The notes: a model not told the origin generated them from the sequence alone. A stretch of DNA of 64,000 nucleotides from an uncultured Polaribacter sp. (GCA_943788865.1 CALSRX010000004.1:310001-374000); one strand, 5' to 3'. Shown: positions 1 through 9,312, counted from the first letter of the stretch. Translations and numbers: made by a program.

Positions 1-899
1 AACAAATCATTTTTCAATCAAACAATAAAAATTGGGGAGTAGAATGTGATCAAATGTTTTTAATGAATGTTGGAGAAACATTTGAAGACACAAAACCACC
101 AATGATTAGTACTGGATTTGGAAGAACAACGTGTGCTTATTTTTTACCAGGAAACAAAGAATATGTGTATGGATCTACACATTTAGGAGGAAAAGAATGT
201 CCGCCAGCGCCATTGCGTAGAGAAGGTAAATATGTATGGCCAATTTATGATAGCTACGATATTTTTGTTTCTGACTTAAACGGAAATATTACCAAACAAT
301 TGACAAACGAACCTGGTTATGATGCCGAAGCAACGGTTTCGCCAAAAGGAGATAAAATTGTATTTACTTCGATGAGAACTGGAGATTTAGAGTTGTTTAC
401 GATGAATATTGATGGTTCTGATGTAAAACAAATTACCTCTGAATTAGGTTATGACGGAGGAGCTTTTTTCTCGCCAGATGGCACAAAATTGATTTTTCGT
501 TCTTCAAGACCAAAAACGGAAGCTGAAATTAAAGAATACAAAGATTTGTTAAAAGAAGGCTTGGTACAACCAACTGAAATGGAATTGTACATCTGTAATG
601 CAGATGGTTCTGATTTACGTCAATTAACAGATTTAGGAAACGCCAATTGGAGTCCGTTTTTTCATCCTTCAGGGAAAAAGATATTATTTTCTTCAAATTT
701 TGAAGCAGAAAGAGGCTTTCCTTTTAATTTATATATGATAGATTTAGATGGGAAAAACTTAGAAAGAGTAACACATGGAGAAACATTTGATGCTTTTCCG
801 GTTTTTTCTAATGATGGTAAAAAACTAATTTTTTCATCAAACAGAAATAACGGTGGTGGTCGAGACACCAATTTGTTTATTGCAGAATGGCAAGACTAA
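1..899 (+). CDS. PD40/TolB-like beta-propeller protein, 5' partial
   Basis: The reading frame is open from base 3 to the TAA at 897-899, so the gene begins outside the window. The first ATG in view (54) is internal, because the codons before it read as in-frame protein (ending WGVECDQ). About 298 residues are visible. They contain at least four PD40-type blades, each with an SP-x-G-x-K-hydrophobic-x-F motif followed by a D-G-S-D-hydrophobic-x-x-hydrophobic-T turn, as in TolB and DPP-IV propellers. Proteins of this type in Bacteroidota are usually exported and bind protein or peptide partners, and no catalytic residues are recognisable. The last 11 residues (DTNLFIAEWQD) are encoded by the first copy of a 67-bp repeat that continues downstream. 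The precise role is unknown. Confidence 0.8.
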   Translation, partial: QIIFQSNNKNWGVECDQMFLMNVGETFEDTKPPMISTGFGRTTCAYFLPGNKEYVYGSTHLGGKECPPAPLRREGKYVWPIYDSYDIFVSDLNGNITKQLTNEPGYDAEATVSPKGDKIVFTSMRTGDLELFTMNIDGSDVKQITSELGYDGGAFFSPDGTKLIFRSSRPKTEAEIKEYKDLLKEGLVQPTEMELYICNADGSDLRQLTDLGNANWSPFFHPSGKKILFSSNFEAERGFPFNLYMIDLDGKNLERVTHGETFDAFPVFSNDGKKLIFSSNRNNGGGRDTNLFIAEWQD

Positions 900-1233
900 A
901 AGGATTGGCATTATGAAATATTCATATGACGACACCAATTTGTTTATTGCAGAATGGCAAGACTAAAAGGATTGGCATTATGAAATATTCATATGACGAC
1001 ACCAATTTGTTTATTGCAGAATGGCAAGACTAAAAGGATTGGCATTATGAAATATTCATATGACGACACCAATTTGTTTATTGCAGAATGGCAAGACTAA
1101 AAGGATTGGCATTATGAAATATTCATATGACGACACCAATTTGTTTATTGCAGAATGGCAAGACTAAAAGGATTGGCATTGTGAAATATTCAAAAGACAA
1201 AACCAATTTGTTTATTGCATAATGGCAAGATTA
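864..1233. repeat. 67-bp tandem repeat array, five copies plus a partial sixth
   Basis: Units start at 864, 931, 998, 1065 and 1132, with a degenerate partial copy at 1199. The first copy is the 3' end of the propeller gene, including its stop codon. Copies are nearly identical until the last one and a half, which carry substitutions. From position 913 onward each unit contains an ATG followed by 16 codons and TAA (913-966, 980-1033, 1047-1100, 1114-1167), encoding MKYSYDDTNLFIAEWQD. The fifth copy starts with GTG and has an early stop. Because 67 is not a multiple of three, the copies do not form one long frame. No spacers are present, so this is not a CRISPR array. The array fills most of the gap between the propeller gene and lepA. 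Confidence 0.9.
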
Positions 1234-1256
1234 GATATTTCCATTAGTAAATAGTA

Positions 1257-1264
1257 TATATTTG
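1257..1264 (+). promoter_or_regulatory. Flavobacterial -7 element upstream of lepA
   Basis: TATATTTG matches the Bacteroidota -7 consensus TAnnTTTG and lies 24 bases before the lepA ATG, just after the tandem array. A clear -33 TTG at the usual spacing is not visible, so the assignment rests on the -7 element alone. Confidence 0.45.
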
Positions 1265-1287
1265 CACACTTAAGAAATCAAACATTA

Positions 1288-3081
1288 ATGAAGAATATTA
1301 GAAACTTTTGCATCATCGCACATATCGATCACGGTAAAAGTACGTTGGCAGATAGATTGTTAGATTTTACAGGCTCTGTAACCGATCGTGAAAAGAAAGA
1401 TCAGTTATTAGACAATATGGACTTGGAGCGTGAACGTGGAATTACCATCAAGTCGCACGCCATCCAAATGGATTATACCTATAAAGGAGAGCAATATATT
1501 TTAAACCTTATTGACACTCCGGGTCACGTAGATTTTTCGTACGAAGTTTCTCGTTCAATTGCAGCCTGTGAAGGTGCTTTACTAATTGTTGATGCAGCAC
1601 AAAGTATTCAAGCACAAACCATTTCTAATTTATACTTAGCACTAGACAACGATTTAGAGATTATTCCTGTTTTAAATAAAGTTGATTTACCTTCTGCAAA
1701 TCCAGAAGAAGTAACAGACGATATTGTAGATTTATTAGGTTGTGATGCAGAAGATGTGATTCATGCAAGTGGAAAAACAGGTTTTGGTGTTGAAAATATT
1801 TTAGAAGCCATAATCGAAAGAATTCCTGCTCCAAAAGGAGATCCAAATGCGCCTTTGCAAGCCTTAATTTTTGATTCTGTTTATAATTCTTACAGAGGAA
1901 TTGAAACCTATTTTAGAGTTTTAAATGGAGAAATTAAAAAAGGACAAAAATCAAATTTATGGCAACCAACAAAGAATATTTTGCAGATGAAGTAGGGACG
2001 TTAAAACTTAAGTCAGGTTGCTAAAACAATCTGTAAAAACAGGGGATGTAGGGTATTTAATTACTGGAATTAAAACGGCAAAAGAAGTAAAAGTTGGAGA
2101 TACAATTACAGATGTTGCTAATCCCAACACAGAAATTATAGAGGTTTTGAAGATGTAAAACCAATGGTTTTTGCAGGTATTTATCCTGTAGATACAGAAG
2201 ATTATGAAGAGTTGAGGGATTCTATGGAAAAATTGCAACTCAATGATGCATCGTTGTCTTTTGACCAGAAAGTTCTGCTGCTTTAGGTTTTGGTTTTCGT
2301 TGTGGTTTCTTAGGAATGTTGCACATGGAAATTATTCAAGAACGTTTAGAGCGTGAGTTTGATATGACGGTTATTACTACAGTTCCAAACGTTTCTTATC
2401 ATGCATTATACAAGAATAAAATCCAGATGAGATATTGTTGTAAACAACCCAACAGATTTACCAGATCCATCAAGTTTGATAGGGTCGAAGAGCCATATAT
2501 CAAAGCATCTATCATTACAAAGTCAGATTTTGTTGGTACAAGTAATGAGTTTGTGTATCGAAAAAAGGGGGAGATTACCAATCAAACGTATTTAACAACA
2601 GAAAGAGTTGAGTTAACTTTTGATATGCCTTTGGCTGAAATTGTTTTCGATTTTTACGATCGTTTAAAAACAGTTTCTAAAGGTTATGCTTCTTTCGATT
2701 ATCATCCAATTGGGATGAGACTTCTAAATTAGTTCGCGTAGATATTTTATTAAATGGGACAGCCAGTTGATGCCTTTCTGCATTATTACATGCAGACAAT
2801 GCATATCAATTGGTAAAAAAATCACTGAAAAATTAAAAGAATTAATTCCGAGACAACAATTTGACATCCCTATTCAAGCTGCAATTGGAGCAAAAATTAT
2901 TGCAAGAGAAACTACGAAAGCCTTACGTAAAGATGTAACTGCAAAATGTTATGGAGGAGATATTTCTCGTAAACGTAAGTTGTTAGAAAAACAGAAAAAA
3001 GGAAAAAAGAGAATGCGTCAGGTTGGGAATGTAGAAATTCCACAAGAAGCTTTTATGGCTGTCTTAAAACTGAATGATTAA
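1288..3081 (+). pseudogene. lepA: Elongation factor 4 (LepA), interrupted by multiple frameshifts
   Basis: LepA is a ribosome-associated GTPase that back-translocates stalled ribosomes. The full span of 1794 bases equals the normal family length of about 597 residues. The GTPase domain is intact in the first frame (AHIDHGKS P-loop, DTPGH, NKVDLP), and the C-terminal LepA domain is intact in the last frame ([20 protein letters not shown]). Between about 1944 and 2800 the frame changes repeatedly. Examples are a missing A in the run near 1944, extra A's near 2010-2027, a missing G near 2146, a missing C near 2268, and more near 2404-2480 and 2720-2815. Conserved protein sequence continues across all three frames and the indels nearly cancel, so residual sequencing error is more likely than decay. 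Confidence 0.85.
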
Positions 3082-3095
3082 AAATTATAAAAACA

Positions 3096-4190
3096 ATGAA
3101 AAACTTCGATGTTGTTATAGTAGGAGGAGGAACTGCGGGATTAATGTTGGCAAGGGAATTAGGAAAGCTCAAGCATAAGGTTCTTATTCTTGATAGAAAG
3201 AAAAATTTGTTAGAGTTTTCTTTTAATACATTAGGGAGTTTTCTAAAAGTTGAAGATTTTGGTTTGTCAGAAAATGTAATAGCCCAAAAAATTGACACTG
3301 CTGCTATTCATTCTAAATACTTTAAACACAACATCAAAGGAGAAGCTTTTATTTTAGATAAAAAACTAGTTCATAAAGAGTTATTAGATTCACTTGATAT
3401 GAAATATGTTACTATTCAGCTTCAGACAAACATTAAAAAAATTTATAAAGATTCAAAAGGTAGATACACATCTATTGAAGATAAGAATGGTAATAAATAC
3501 GAAGCAAAAATTTTTGTAGACGCTTCAGGTACAGTTGGTGTTCTTAGTAAAATTGAAGGTTTAAGAGAAAAGAATGTAGATTTTGCCCCTGGTGTAGAAT
3601 ATAATGTTAAATATTTAGGAAAACCTACTGATGCACATTTGTATTTTGGTAAAGAGTTAAAAGGTGGATATGCCTGGATTTTTCCTTTAAAAAATAAAAG
3701 GGCAATTGTTGGTTTTGGTTCTGTTGATGCTGGGATGTTTAAAAACTTAAAAAACACTTTAAATGATTTTATTGAATCGCCCAGGATTAAAAAACTTGTA
3801 GTAAAAGATAATAACTTTATTGAAGGAGGAAGCTTACCTATTACACCTGTATTAGATAATTTCGTAAAACAAAACTTGGTTTGTGTAGGGGATAGCGTTT
3901 CTCAAGTAAATCCTATCGTTGGCGAAGGGTATAAATTTATTTTTGAAGCTGCAATAATGGCTAGTAAAGCCATATCAAAATCTTTAGAACAAAATTCATT
4001 AGACTGTTTGTTTGAATATGAAGATGTTTGGAGAAAAAGATTTTTAGCCAATTATAAGCGTTCAAAAATAGCTCAAAAAAGAGTAGTTAAACTTTCTAAT
4101 AGTGATTTTTTAAGTAATTTAGCGATGCTGATTTTATTAAAACTAAGACCCAATTATAAGAATGTAAATTCTTTATCAGGAGAATATTAA
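3096..4190 (+). CDS. FAD-dependent oxidoreductase, geranylgeranyl-reductase-like
   Basis: This 364-residue protein opens with a Rossmann FAD-binding motif (VGGGTAGLMLA, residues 8-18) followed by an acidic residue at the end of beta-2 (ILDRK). A second FAD motif, CVGDSVSQVNPIVGEG, lies near residues 264-279 and resembles the GD-A-G-x-x-P-x-x-GEG signature of the geranylgeranyl reductase/FixC group. Members of this group reduce isoprenoid double bonds or act as flavin monooxygenases on lipids and halogenated aromatics. The substrate here cannot be read from sequence. No transmembrane segment is seen. It starts 14 bases after lepA and could be co-transcribed with it. Confidence 0.75.
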   Translation: MKNFDVVIVGGGTAGLMLARELGKLKHKVLILDRKKNLLEFSFNTLGSFLKVEDFGLSENVIAQKIDTAAIHSKYFKHNIKGEAFILDKKLVHKELLDSLDMKYVTIQLQTNIKKIYKDSKGRYTSIEDKNGNKYEAKIFVDASGTVGVLSKIEGLREKNVDFAPGVEYNVKYLGKPTDAHLYFGKELKGGYAWIFPLKNKRAIVGFGSVDAGMFKNLKNTLNDFIESPRIKKLVVKDNNFIEGGSLPITPVLDNFVKQNLVCVGDSVSQVNPIVGEGYKFIFEAAIMASKAISKSLEQNSLDCLFEYEDVWRKRFLANYKRSKIAQKRVVKLSNSDFLSNLAMLILLKLRPNYKNVNSLSGEY

Positions 4191-4328
4191 ATTAACTTTT
4201 ATTCTGTTTAAATAGTTTTTTTAACAAATTTGATCTTCAGTTGTTTTTTAGAGTAAAAATGTTTTTACTTGGTAGTGTTTTGTATGTTCCTTAATTAATA
4301 TACTTTTACAAAAGTAATTACTTTATAA

Positions 4329-5360
4329 ATGACAAAGCCAAGAATATTACTAATATATACTGGAGGAACCATTGGAATGGTAAAAGATTACGAAACCAAT
4401 GCCTTAAAAGCATTTAATTTCGAACAACTTTTAGATAGAGTTCCAGAATTAATTCAGTTACATTGTACGATTGACACTTATTCTTTTAAAGAGCCAATCG
4501 ATTCTTCTAATATGAATACAGCATATTATGTAACTATTGCTGAAGTTATAGAAAGTAAGTATTCTGAATTCGATGGGTTTTTAGTCTTAACCGGTTCAGA
4601 TACGATGGCATATACATCGTCTGCAATAAGTTTTATGTTAGAAAACTTAGCAAAACCTGTAATATTTACAGGTTCGCAATTGCCAATCGGACACTTAAGA
4701 ACCGATGCAAAAGAAAATTTAATTACATCTATTGAAATTGCTTGTGCTACAAAAGATGATAAACCAGTAATTTCTGAAGTTTGTTTGTATTTTGAGTATA
4801 AATTATACCGAGCAAATAGAACCACTAAAGTGAATGCAGAACAATTTGAGGCTTTTGCTTCTTTAAACTATCCACCCTTAGCTGAAAGTGGTGTGCATTT
4901 ACATTTTAATTATGAATTGCTTTTAAAACCAGTAACCAAAAATTCAACGCTGATTGTTCGGAAAACATTAGACAATAATATAGTGGTGTTAAAATTATTT
5001 CCTGGGATTACAGAAGAGGTTATAAAAAGCATTATAAATATCAAAAATTTAAAAGGCATTGTTTTAGAAACCTATGGTTCTGGAAATGCACCTACATATC
5101 CATGGTTTATCAACCTTTTAGAGAAAGCAATAAAGAGCGGCATACAAATTGTGAATGTTACACAATGTGTAGGAGGAAGTGTTATTTTAGGCCATTATGA
5201 AACAAGTGTAGCATTGAAAAGAATTCAAGTTATAGATGGAAAAGATATTACAACAGAATCTGCCGTTGCAAAATTAATGTACTTATTAGGTGAGAAAATA
5301 TCAAATACAGAATTTAAAAAAGTGTTTGAAAAACCGTTAAGAGGGGAGTTGGATTTTTAA
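4329..5360 (+). CDS. ansA: Type I L-asparaginase
   Basis: The enzyme hydrolyses L-asparagine to aspartate and ammonia. It is 343 residues long, normal for cytoplasmic type I asparaginases. The first catalytic threonine motif YTGGTIGM sits at residues 9-16. The second signature, LTGSDTMAYTSSA, is near residue 87, and the lysine of DAKENL follows about 30 residues later. No signal peptide is present, which favours the cytoplasmic type I form over periplasmic type II. The gene stands alone, with 138 bases upstream and 272 bases downstream that hold no other gene. Confidence 0.9.
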   Translation: MTKPRILLIYTGGTIGMVKDYETNALKAFNFEQLLDRVPELIQLHCTIDTYSFKEPIDSSNMNTAYYVTIAEVIESKYSEFDGFLVLTGSDTMAYTSSAISFMLENLAKPVIFTGSQLPIGHLRTDAKENLITSIEIACATKDDKPVISEVCLYFEYKLYRANRTTKVNAEQFEAFASLNYPPLAESGVHLHFNYELLLKPVTKNSTLIVRKTLDNNIVVLKLFPGITEEVIKSIINIKNLKGIVLETYGSGNAPTYPWFINLLEKAIKSGIQIVNVTQCVGGSVILGHYETSVALKRIQVIDGKDITTESAVAKLMYLLGEKISNTEFKKVFEKPLRGELDF

Positions 5361-5564
5361 TAAAAAACGAATTTTTATACAAATTTGATAGCGTAAAACA
5401 CGCATCCTTATTAAATTAGTACTCAATTGAGTTAAATTTTGCTTTTTAACCATAAAAATTTGCTGTTTTTTTTTAGAGACTCAACAATTTTTTGTTAATT
5501 GGCACTCTCAAAACGATAAAATTTGAATTTTATTAATTTAATTTAAAAATTAGAAAAGGCATTT

Positions 5565-5597
5565 TTTGTTGATTTGGAATTAAAATCAATATCTTTA
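5565..5597 (+). promoter_or_regulatory. Putative promoter of the exbB block
   Basis: TTTG at 5565-5568 is separated by 21 bases from TATCTTTA at 5590-5597, close to the flavobacterial pattern TTG-N17-23-TAnnTTTG. The final G is replaced by A, which weakens the call. The start codon is at 5633. Confidence 0.35.
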
Positions 5598-5632
5598 ACC
5601 CGTTAACTATTAAAAATTAATTTATAACAAAG

Positions 5633-6352
5633 ATGAAAAAAGTATCAAACATCCTAACAGTAGCAGGATTCATGTTTTTTGGAGCTATTCAATCAACTTT
5701 CGCTCAAGAAGCTGCTCAATCACAAACTTTCCACCAAGAATTAAAGAAACGTTTTATTGAAGGAGATCCTCAATTTATGGGAATTGTATTAGTAGCCTTA
5801 ATATTAGGGTTAGCAATTGCTATCGAAAGAATTATTTATTTAAACATGGCAACAACAAATACTAAAAAATTAGTTGCAAGTGTTGATGAAGCATTAAGTT
5901 CAGGTGGTGTAGAAGCTGCTAAAGAGATTTGTAGAAACTCTAAAGGACCTGTTGCTTCTATTTTTTATCAAGGATTAGATAGAATGGACGAAGGCGTTGA
6001 AGCTGCAGAAAAAGCGGTTGTTGGATACGGAGGAGTTCAAATGGGATTATTAGAGAAAAATGTTTCATGGTTGTCTTTATTTATTGCTTTAGCACCGATG
6101 TTAGGTTTCATGGGAACTGTAATTGGGATGATTAAAGCATTTGATATGATTGCTGTAGCAAATGATATCTCTCCAGGAGTTGTTGCTGTTGGTATTAAAG
6201 TAGCACTTTTAACAACTGTATTTGGATTAGTAGTAGCAATTATTTTACAAATTTTTTATAATTATATTGTTTCTAAAATAGATAGTATTGTAAACAGTAT
6301 GGAAGATGCATCTATCTCATTAATTGATTTATTATCAAAATATAAAAAATAG
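5633..6352 (+). CDS. exbB: MotA/TolQ/ExbB proton channel family protein
   Basis: This is the proton-channel subunit of a TonB energiser in the inner membrane. The 239-residue protein has an N-terminal hydrophobic leader (residues 1-25, ending STFAQ) and a TM segment at about 46-67. Two further TM helices lie at about 145-168 and 187-212, separated by the short loop typical of ExbB/TolQ. The motif APMLGFMGTVIGM near residue 155 is the family signature. It is followed closely by a membrane protein and two ExbD proteins, so the four form one operon ending at the terminator at 7969. The leader peptide is common in Bacteroidota ExbB proteins. Confidence 0.9.
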   Translation: MKKVSNILTVAGFMFFGAIQSTFAQEAAQSQTFHQELKKRFIEGDPQFMGIVLVALILGLAIAIERIIYLNMATTNTKKLVASVDEALSSGGVEAAKEICRNSKGPVASIFYQGLDRMDEGVEAAEKAVVGYGGVQMGLLEKNVSWLSLFIALAPMLGFMGTVIGMIKAFDMIAVANDISPGVVAVGIKVALLTTVFGLVVAIILQIFYNYIVSKIDSIVNSMEDASISLIDLLSKYKK

Positions 6353-6360
6353 AAAGCATT

Positions 6361-6831
6361 ATGGAAAGTAATAAATTATCAAAATTTCTGAATATTTTTG
6401 TTGCAGTTATTGCTGTCGTAGGAGCTGTTCTTTTTATTAGAGTTTTTACAGAAGATGTTTCTGTAATAGAAAATGATCCAGAAGTTCAAAATAGCTTAAT
6501 TAGTCCAATCATATTTTTTTCAACATGGCTATTGTATTTAGCAGTTGGAGCAACAGTAATTCTTTCTTTAATAGGCTTGGTAAAACACCCAGATAATTTA
6601 AAGAAAACACTTCTTGGACTTGCATTATTAGGTGTAATTTTAGTAATTGCCTACTTTACAGGAGATAGTTCTGCTGTTGCAGATTCTCAAGGTAAAGTTC
6701 TATTAGGTGGAGAAGAAGGTTCTTCGGTAAACCAATGGGTAAGTACTGGAATATGGTATAGTATGTTCTTAGGTATTGTAGCTGGAGCATTCTTTGTATT
6801 TGATTTAGTAAAAGGACTAGTTAAATCTTAA
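6361..6831 (+). CDS. Small integral membrane protein in the ExbB/ExbD operon
   Basis: This 156-residue protein is predicted from hydropathy to have four TM segments (about 10-28, 48-70, 80-98 and 130-152). No catalytic motif is visible. It lies 8 bases after exbB and 3 bases before the first exbD, so it is very likely translated with them. Similar small membrane proteins occur at this position in other flavobacterial TonB clusters, which suggests an accessory subunit of the energiser. That role is inferred from context only. Confidence 0.7.
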   Translation: MESNKLSKFLNIFVAVIAVVGAVLFIRVFTEDVSVIENDPEVQNSLISPIIFFSTWLLYLAVGATVILSLIGLVKHPDNLKKTLLGLALLGVILVIAYFTGDSSAVADSQGKVLLGGEEGSSVNQWVSTGIWYSMFLGIVAGAFFVFDLVKGLVKS

Positions 6832-6834
6832 GAT

Positions 6835-7455
6835 ATGGCAAGAAGAGAAACCCCAGAAATTAATGCAGGTTCTATGGCGGATATCGCCTTCTTGTTATTA
6901 ATCTTTTTCCTGGTAACAACGACGATGGATGTGGATTCAGGTATTTCAAAAAAATTATCTGAAAAACCACCTGCAGATTATGTACCGCCTATAATTAAGG
7001 AAAAAAACATATTCGAGGTAAACATTAATAGAAATAATGAAATGCTTGTTGAAGGTGAAACTATGAAATTAGAAGAGCTTAAAGAAGCGGCAAAAGCATT
7101 TATTGATAACGGTGGAGGTGAAGGAAAAGTAGAAGATGGTGTCTCTACAGGTCCTTGTGATTACTGTAAAGGTGCTAGAAGCGCATCTTCTTCAGACCAC
7201 CCTAATAAAGCTATTATTTCTGTACAAAGTGATAGATTAACAGAATATGGGATGTATATTAAAGTACAAAATGAGTTGTTAAAAGCATATACTGAGCTAA
7301 GAAATAGATTGGCTATGGATAAGTATAGAGTTTCTTTCGAACAACTTGAAGAAGACTTTAAGAATGACAGAACTAATGAAGAATTGAAGAAAAAGGTTGA
7401 GTTTATAAGAACTAGTTATCCTCAAATTATTTCTGATGCTGAACCTACATCTTAA
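6835..7455 (+). CDS. exbD: ExbD/TolR family biopolymer transport protein with a CxxC insert
   Basis: This 206-residue ExbD has the usual topology: a short cytoplasmic N-terminus (PEINAGSMADIAF), one TM helix at about 17-33 and a periplasmic domain. The TM aspartate (MADIAFLLLIFFLV) needed for proton coupling is present. The protein is longer than a typical ExbD of about 140 residues because of an insert near residues 95-120 that carries CDYCKG, a CxxC pair, followed by an SSDHPNKA segment. The last third is a charged helical tail. It pairs with exbB and the second exbD in one operon. Confidence 0.9.
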   Translation: MARRETPEINAGSMADIAFLLLIFFLVTTTMDVDSGISKKLSEKPPADYVPPIIKEKNIFEVNINRNNEMLVEGETMKLEELKEAAKAFIDNGGGEGKVEDGVSTGPCDYCKGARSASSSDHPNKAIISVQSDRLTEYGMYIKVQNELLKAYTELRNRLAMDKYRVSFEQLEEDFKNDRTNEELKKKVEFIRTSYPQIISDAEPTS

Positions 7456-7476
7456 TTAAAATTTTAAAAAATAAAT

Positions 7477-7944
7477 ATGTCTAAATTCGGAAAGAAGAAA
7501 AAAGAAATGCCAGCTGTAAATACGGCATCTTTACCAGATATTGTTTTTATGTTATTGTTTTTCTTCATGGTTACAACAACTATGAGAGAAACAGATTTAA
7601 AAATTGAAAATCCAAGACTTCCAAATGCAACTGAAGTAAAGAAACTGGAGCATAAAAGTTTGGTTAGTACTATTTATGTTGGTAAAGCGAAAGATAAAAG
7701 ATTAGGAAGTGGAGATAAAATTCAATTGAATGATAAGATTGCAACTCCAGATGATGTTACAGCTTTTATTTTGAATGAAAGATCTCAAAAATCTGAAGCT
7801 GAAGTACCTTTTATGACTACTTCTATTAAAGCAGATATTAAGTCTAGTGTTGGTACTATTACAGATATTAAACTTAAACTTAGAGATGTTGGAGCTTTAA
7901 AATTGAGCTTATCAAGTCGAAAATCTTCAGAAATTCAAGAATAA
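7477..7944 (+). CDS. exbD: Second ExbD/TolR family protein
   Basis: This 155-residue ExbD paralogue has the N-terminal motif NTASLPDIVFMLLFFFMVTT, in which the aspartate of the TM helix is conserved, followed by a periplasmic domain. It lacks the CxxC insert of its neighbour. Two unequal ExbD proteins downstream of one ExbB are usual in Bacteroidota. They probably form a mixed complex that energises TonB, though recent work links such sets to other envelope machines as well. The operon ends 25 bases later in a clear terminator. Confidence 0.9.
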   Translation: MSKFGKKKKEMPAVNTASLPDIVFMLLFFFMVTTTMRETDLKIENPRLPNATEVKKLEHKSLVSTIYVGKAKDKRLGSGDKIQLNDKIATPDDVTAFILNERSQKSEAEVPFMTTSIKADIKSSVGTITDIKLKLRDVGALKLSLSSRKSSEIQE

Positions 7945-7968
7945 GATATTTCTATAGAATATAAAAAA

Positions 7969-7997
7969 GGGCAATCAATTTGATTGCCCTTTTTTTA
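7969..7997 (+). terminator. Rho-independent terminator after exbD
   Basis: A 9-bp GC-rich stem (GGGCAATCA / TGATTGCCC) with a 3-base loop is followed directly by a run of T. It ends the exbB operon before the PorT-like gene. Confidence 0.9.
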
Positions 7998-8043
7998 TAC
8001 AAAATCTGTATATTTAACGTTATATGTTTAGCTATATTTATTT

Positions 8044-8718
8044 ATGAAAAAACTACTCTCAATAGTATTTACAATATTATCTTTTAGCCTTTATGCACAA
8101 AAAGATTCATTAAATTTAGGAGATAAATATTTAGAAGATCAATTGTATTTTAGCGTTAGCTATAATCAATTTGTTAATCAACCTAACGCTTTAATTGGTA
8201 GTGGTTTTTCTTATGGATTGAATACAGGCTATATTAAAGATATCTCATTAGTTAAAAGTGGAAAACTTGCTGTAGGTATTGGAATTGGTTATGCCTTTGA
8301 TTCCTTTAAGCATGGATATAAAATAACCACACAGAACAATACAGTTGTTGTAGATGTAGATCCTAGTATTGTTAATACAAGTGGACTTAAAGTACATTCT
8401 TTAGAGTTTCCTTTTGAAATTAGGTGGAGAACATCTACTGCAAACAAATACAAGTTCTGGAGAGTGTATACAGGTTTTAAAATTAGTTATAATTTAAAAA
8501 ACACAATTGACTACACGACTAATAATGTGCTAAACACATATACTAATATTGAAAGATTTAATAAAATCCAATACGGATTAACTTTAGCTGCTGGCTATTC
8601 TACTTTTAATTTCAGTTTGTATTATGGCCTAACTCCGTTGTTTAAATCATCTTCTTTAGGAACAAACCCAATCAATACAAAAGTCCTAAAATTAGGATTG
8701 ATTTTCTATATTTTATAG
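8044..8718 (+). CDS. porT: PorT-family outer-membrane beta-barrel protein
   Basis: The 224-residue protein starts with a Sec signal peptide (residues 1-18, cleaved after SLYA or YAQ) and continues as alternating amphipathic strands rich in aromatic residues. It ends in a beta-barrel-like strand (LKLGLIFYIL). Length, signal and position after the ExbD genes fit PorT, a type IX secretion and gliding protein of Bacteroidota. The family is weakly conserved, so a generic small porin-like barrel remains possible. Its 3' end overlaps the stop of the convergent downstream gene by six bases, with no terminator between them. Confidence 0.65.
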   Translation: MKKLLSIVFTILSFSLYAQKDSLNLGDKYLEDQLYFSVSYNQFVNQPNALIGSGFSYGLNTGYIKDISLVKSGKLAVGIGIGYAFDSFKHGYKITTQNNTVVVDVDPSIVNTSGLKVHSLEFPFEIRWRTSTANKYKFWRVYTGFKISYNLKNTIDYTTNNVLNTYTNIERFNKIQYGLTLAAGYSTFNFSLYYGLTPLFKSSSLGTNPINTKVLKLGLIFYIL

Positions 8719-9312
8719 CATAATAAACCCCAAAAATTGCCCTATTAAGCCGATAAAGAAACCGAGATAGATTTCTTTTTGATTATGTGCTTTTAAATGT
8801 AATCTAGCACTCGCTAAAATCCCAGTTAAAATAATTAGTATACTTCCTAAGGGTAATATTGAAATAGAGTAGTTGTTTGCAAATAGCAGAAAAAAACCCA
8901 AAGTACTACTCATTGATAATATATGTAAGCTAGATTTTATTTGAAAAAAGAATAATAAATAAACCAAGGCCAGAGAGATGTTTGTTCCGTAAAAAAGAAT
9001 TCCCAGCTCTCTATAGTCAGGGATATTAATCAGTAGTTTTCCTAAGACATAAAAAATGATTAGCATTATAAAAAGTGGCGTTTTCCGTTCTTTAATACTT
9101 TCTACTTGAAAACTTTTGACAACACCCAATGTTTTTAAAATGATTAATGATATTAACGGGATGATATACGTTGAAAAAAAGACAATGCTAATCAATAAAT
9201 ATTGACGCTCTTTTTTAATTTCATTCGGGGTAATTGAAAGAAATAATAAGATGCCAATTGTTGGTATTACAATTGGATGTAAAAGTACTGATATGAATTT
9301 GTGAAACTTCAA
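8713..9312 (-). CDS. PAP2-like integral membrane protein
   Basis: This 199-residue, very hydrophobic protein has about six TM segments. Near its end the pattern ARLHLKAHNQKEIYLGFFIG resembles the C-terminal R-(x)n-H-x-x-x-D motif of PAP2 phosphatases, with the aspartate replaced by glutamate. An upstream SLHILSMSS stretch could match the SGH motif, so it may be a divergent or inactive PAP2 member. No ATG lies near the N-terminus. The frame opens with TTG at 9310-9312, three bases after the rpoN stop, and an in-frame stop lies just upstream. Translational coupling to rpoN is therefore likely. Confidence 0.6.
   Translation of the reverse strand: MKFHKFISVLLHPIVIPTIGILLFLSITPNEIKKERQYLLISIVFFSTYIIPLISLIILKTLGVVKSFQVESIKERKTPLFIMLIIFYVLGKLLINIPDYRELGILFYGTNISLALVYLLFFFQIKSSLHILSMSSTLGFFLLFANNYSISILPLGSILIILTGILASARLHLKAHNQKEIYLGFFIGLIGQFLGFIML

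Noticed and set aside
864..1233. Tandem repeats as a CRISPR array
   Set aside because: Units abut each other without spacers, are derived from the end of a gene, and no cas gene is in the window.
2008..2238. Minus-strand ORF inside lepA
   Set aside because: It is antisense to conserved LepA sequence and its composition follows from the true gene.
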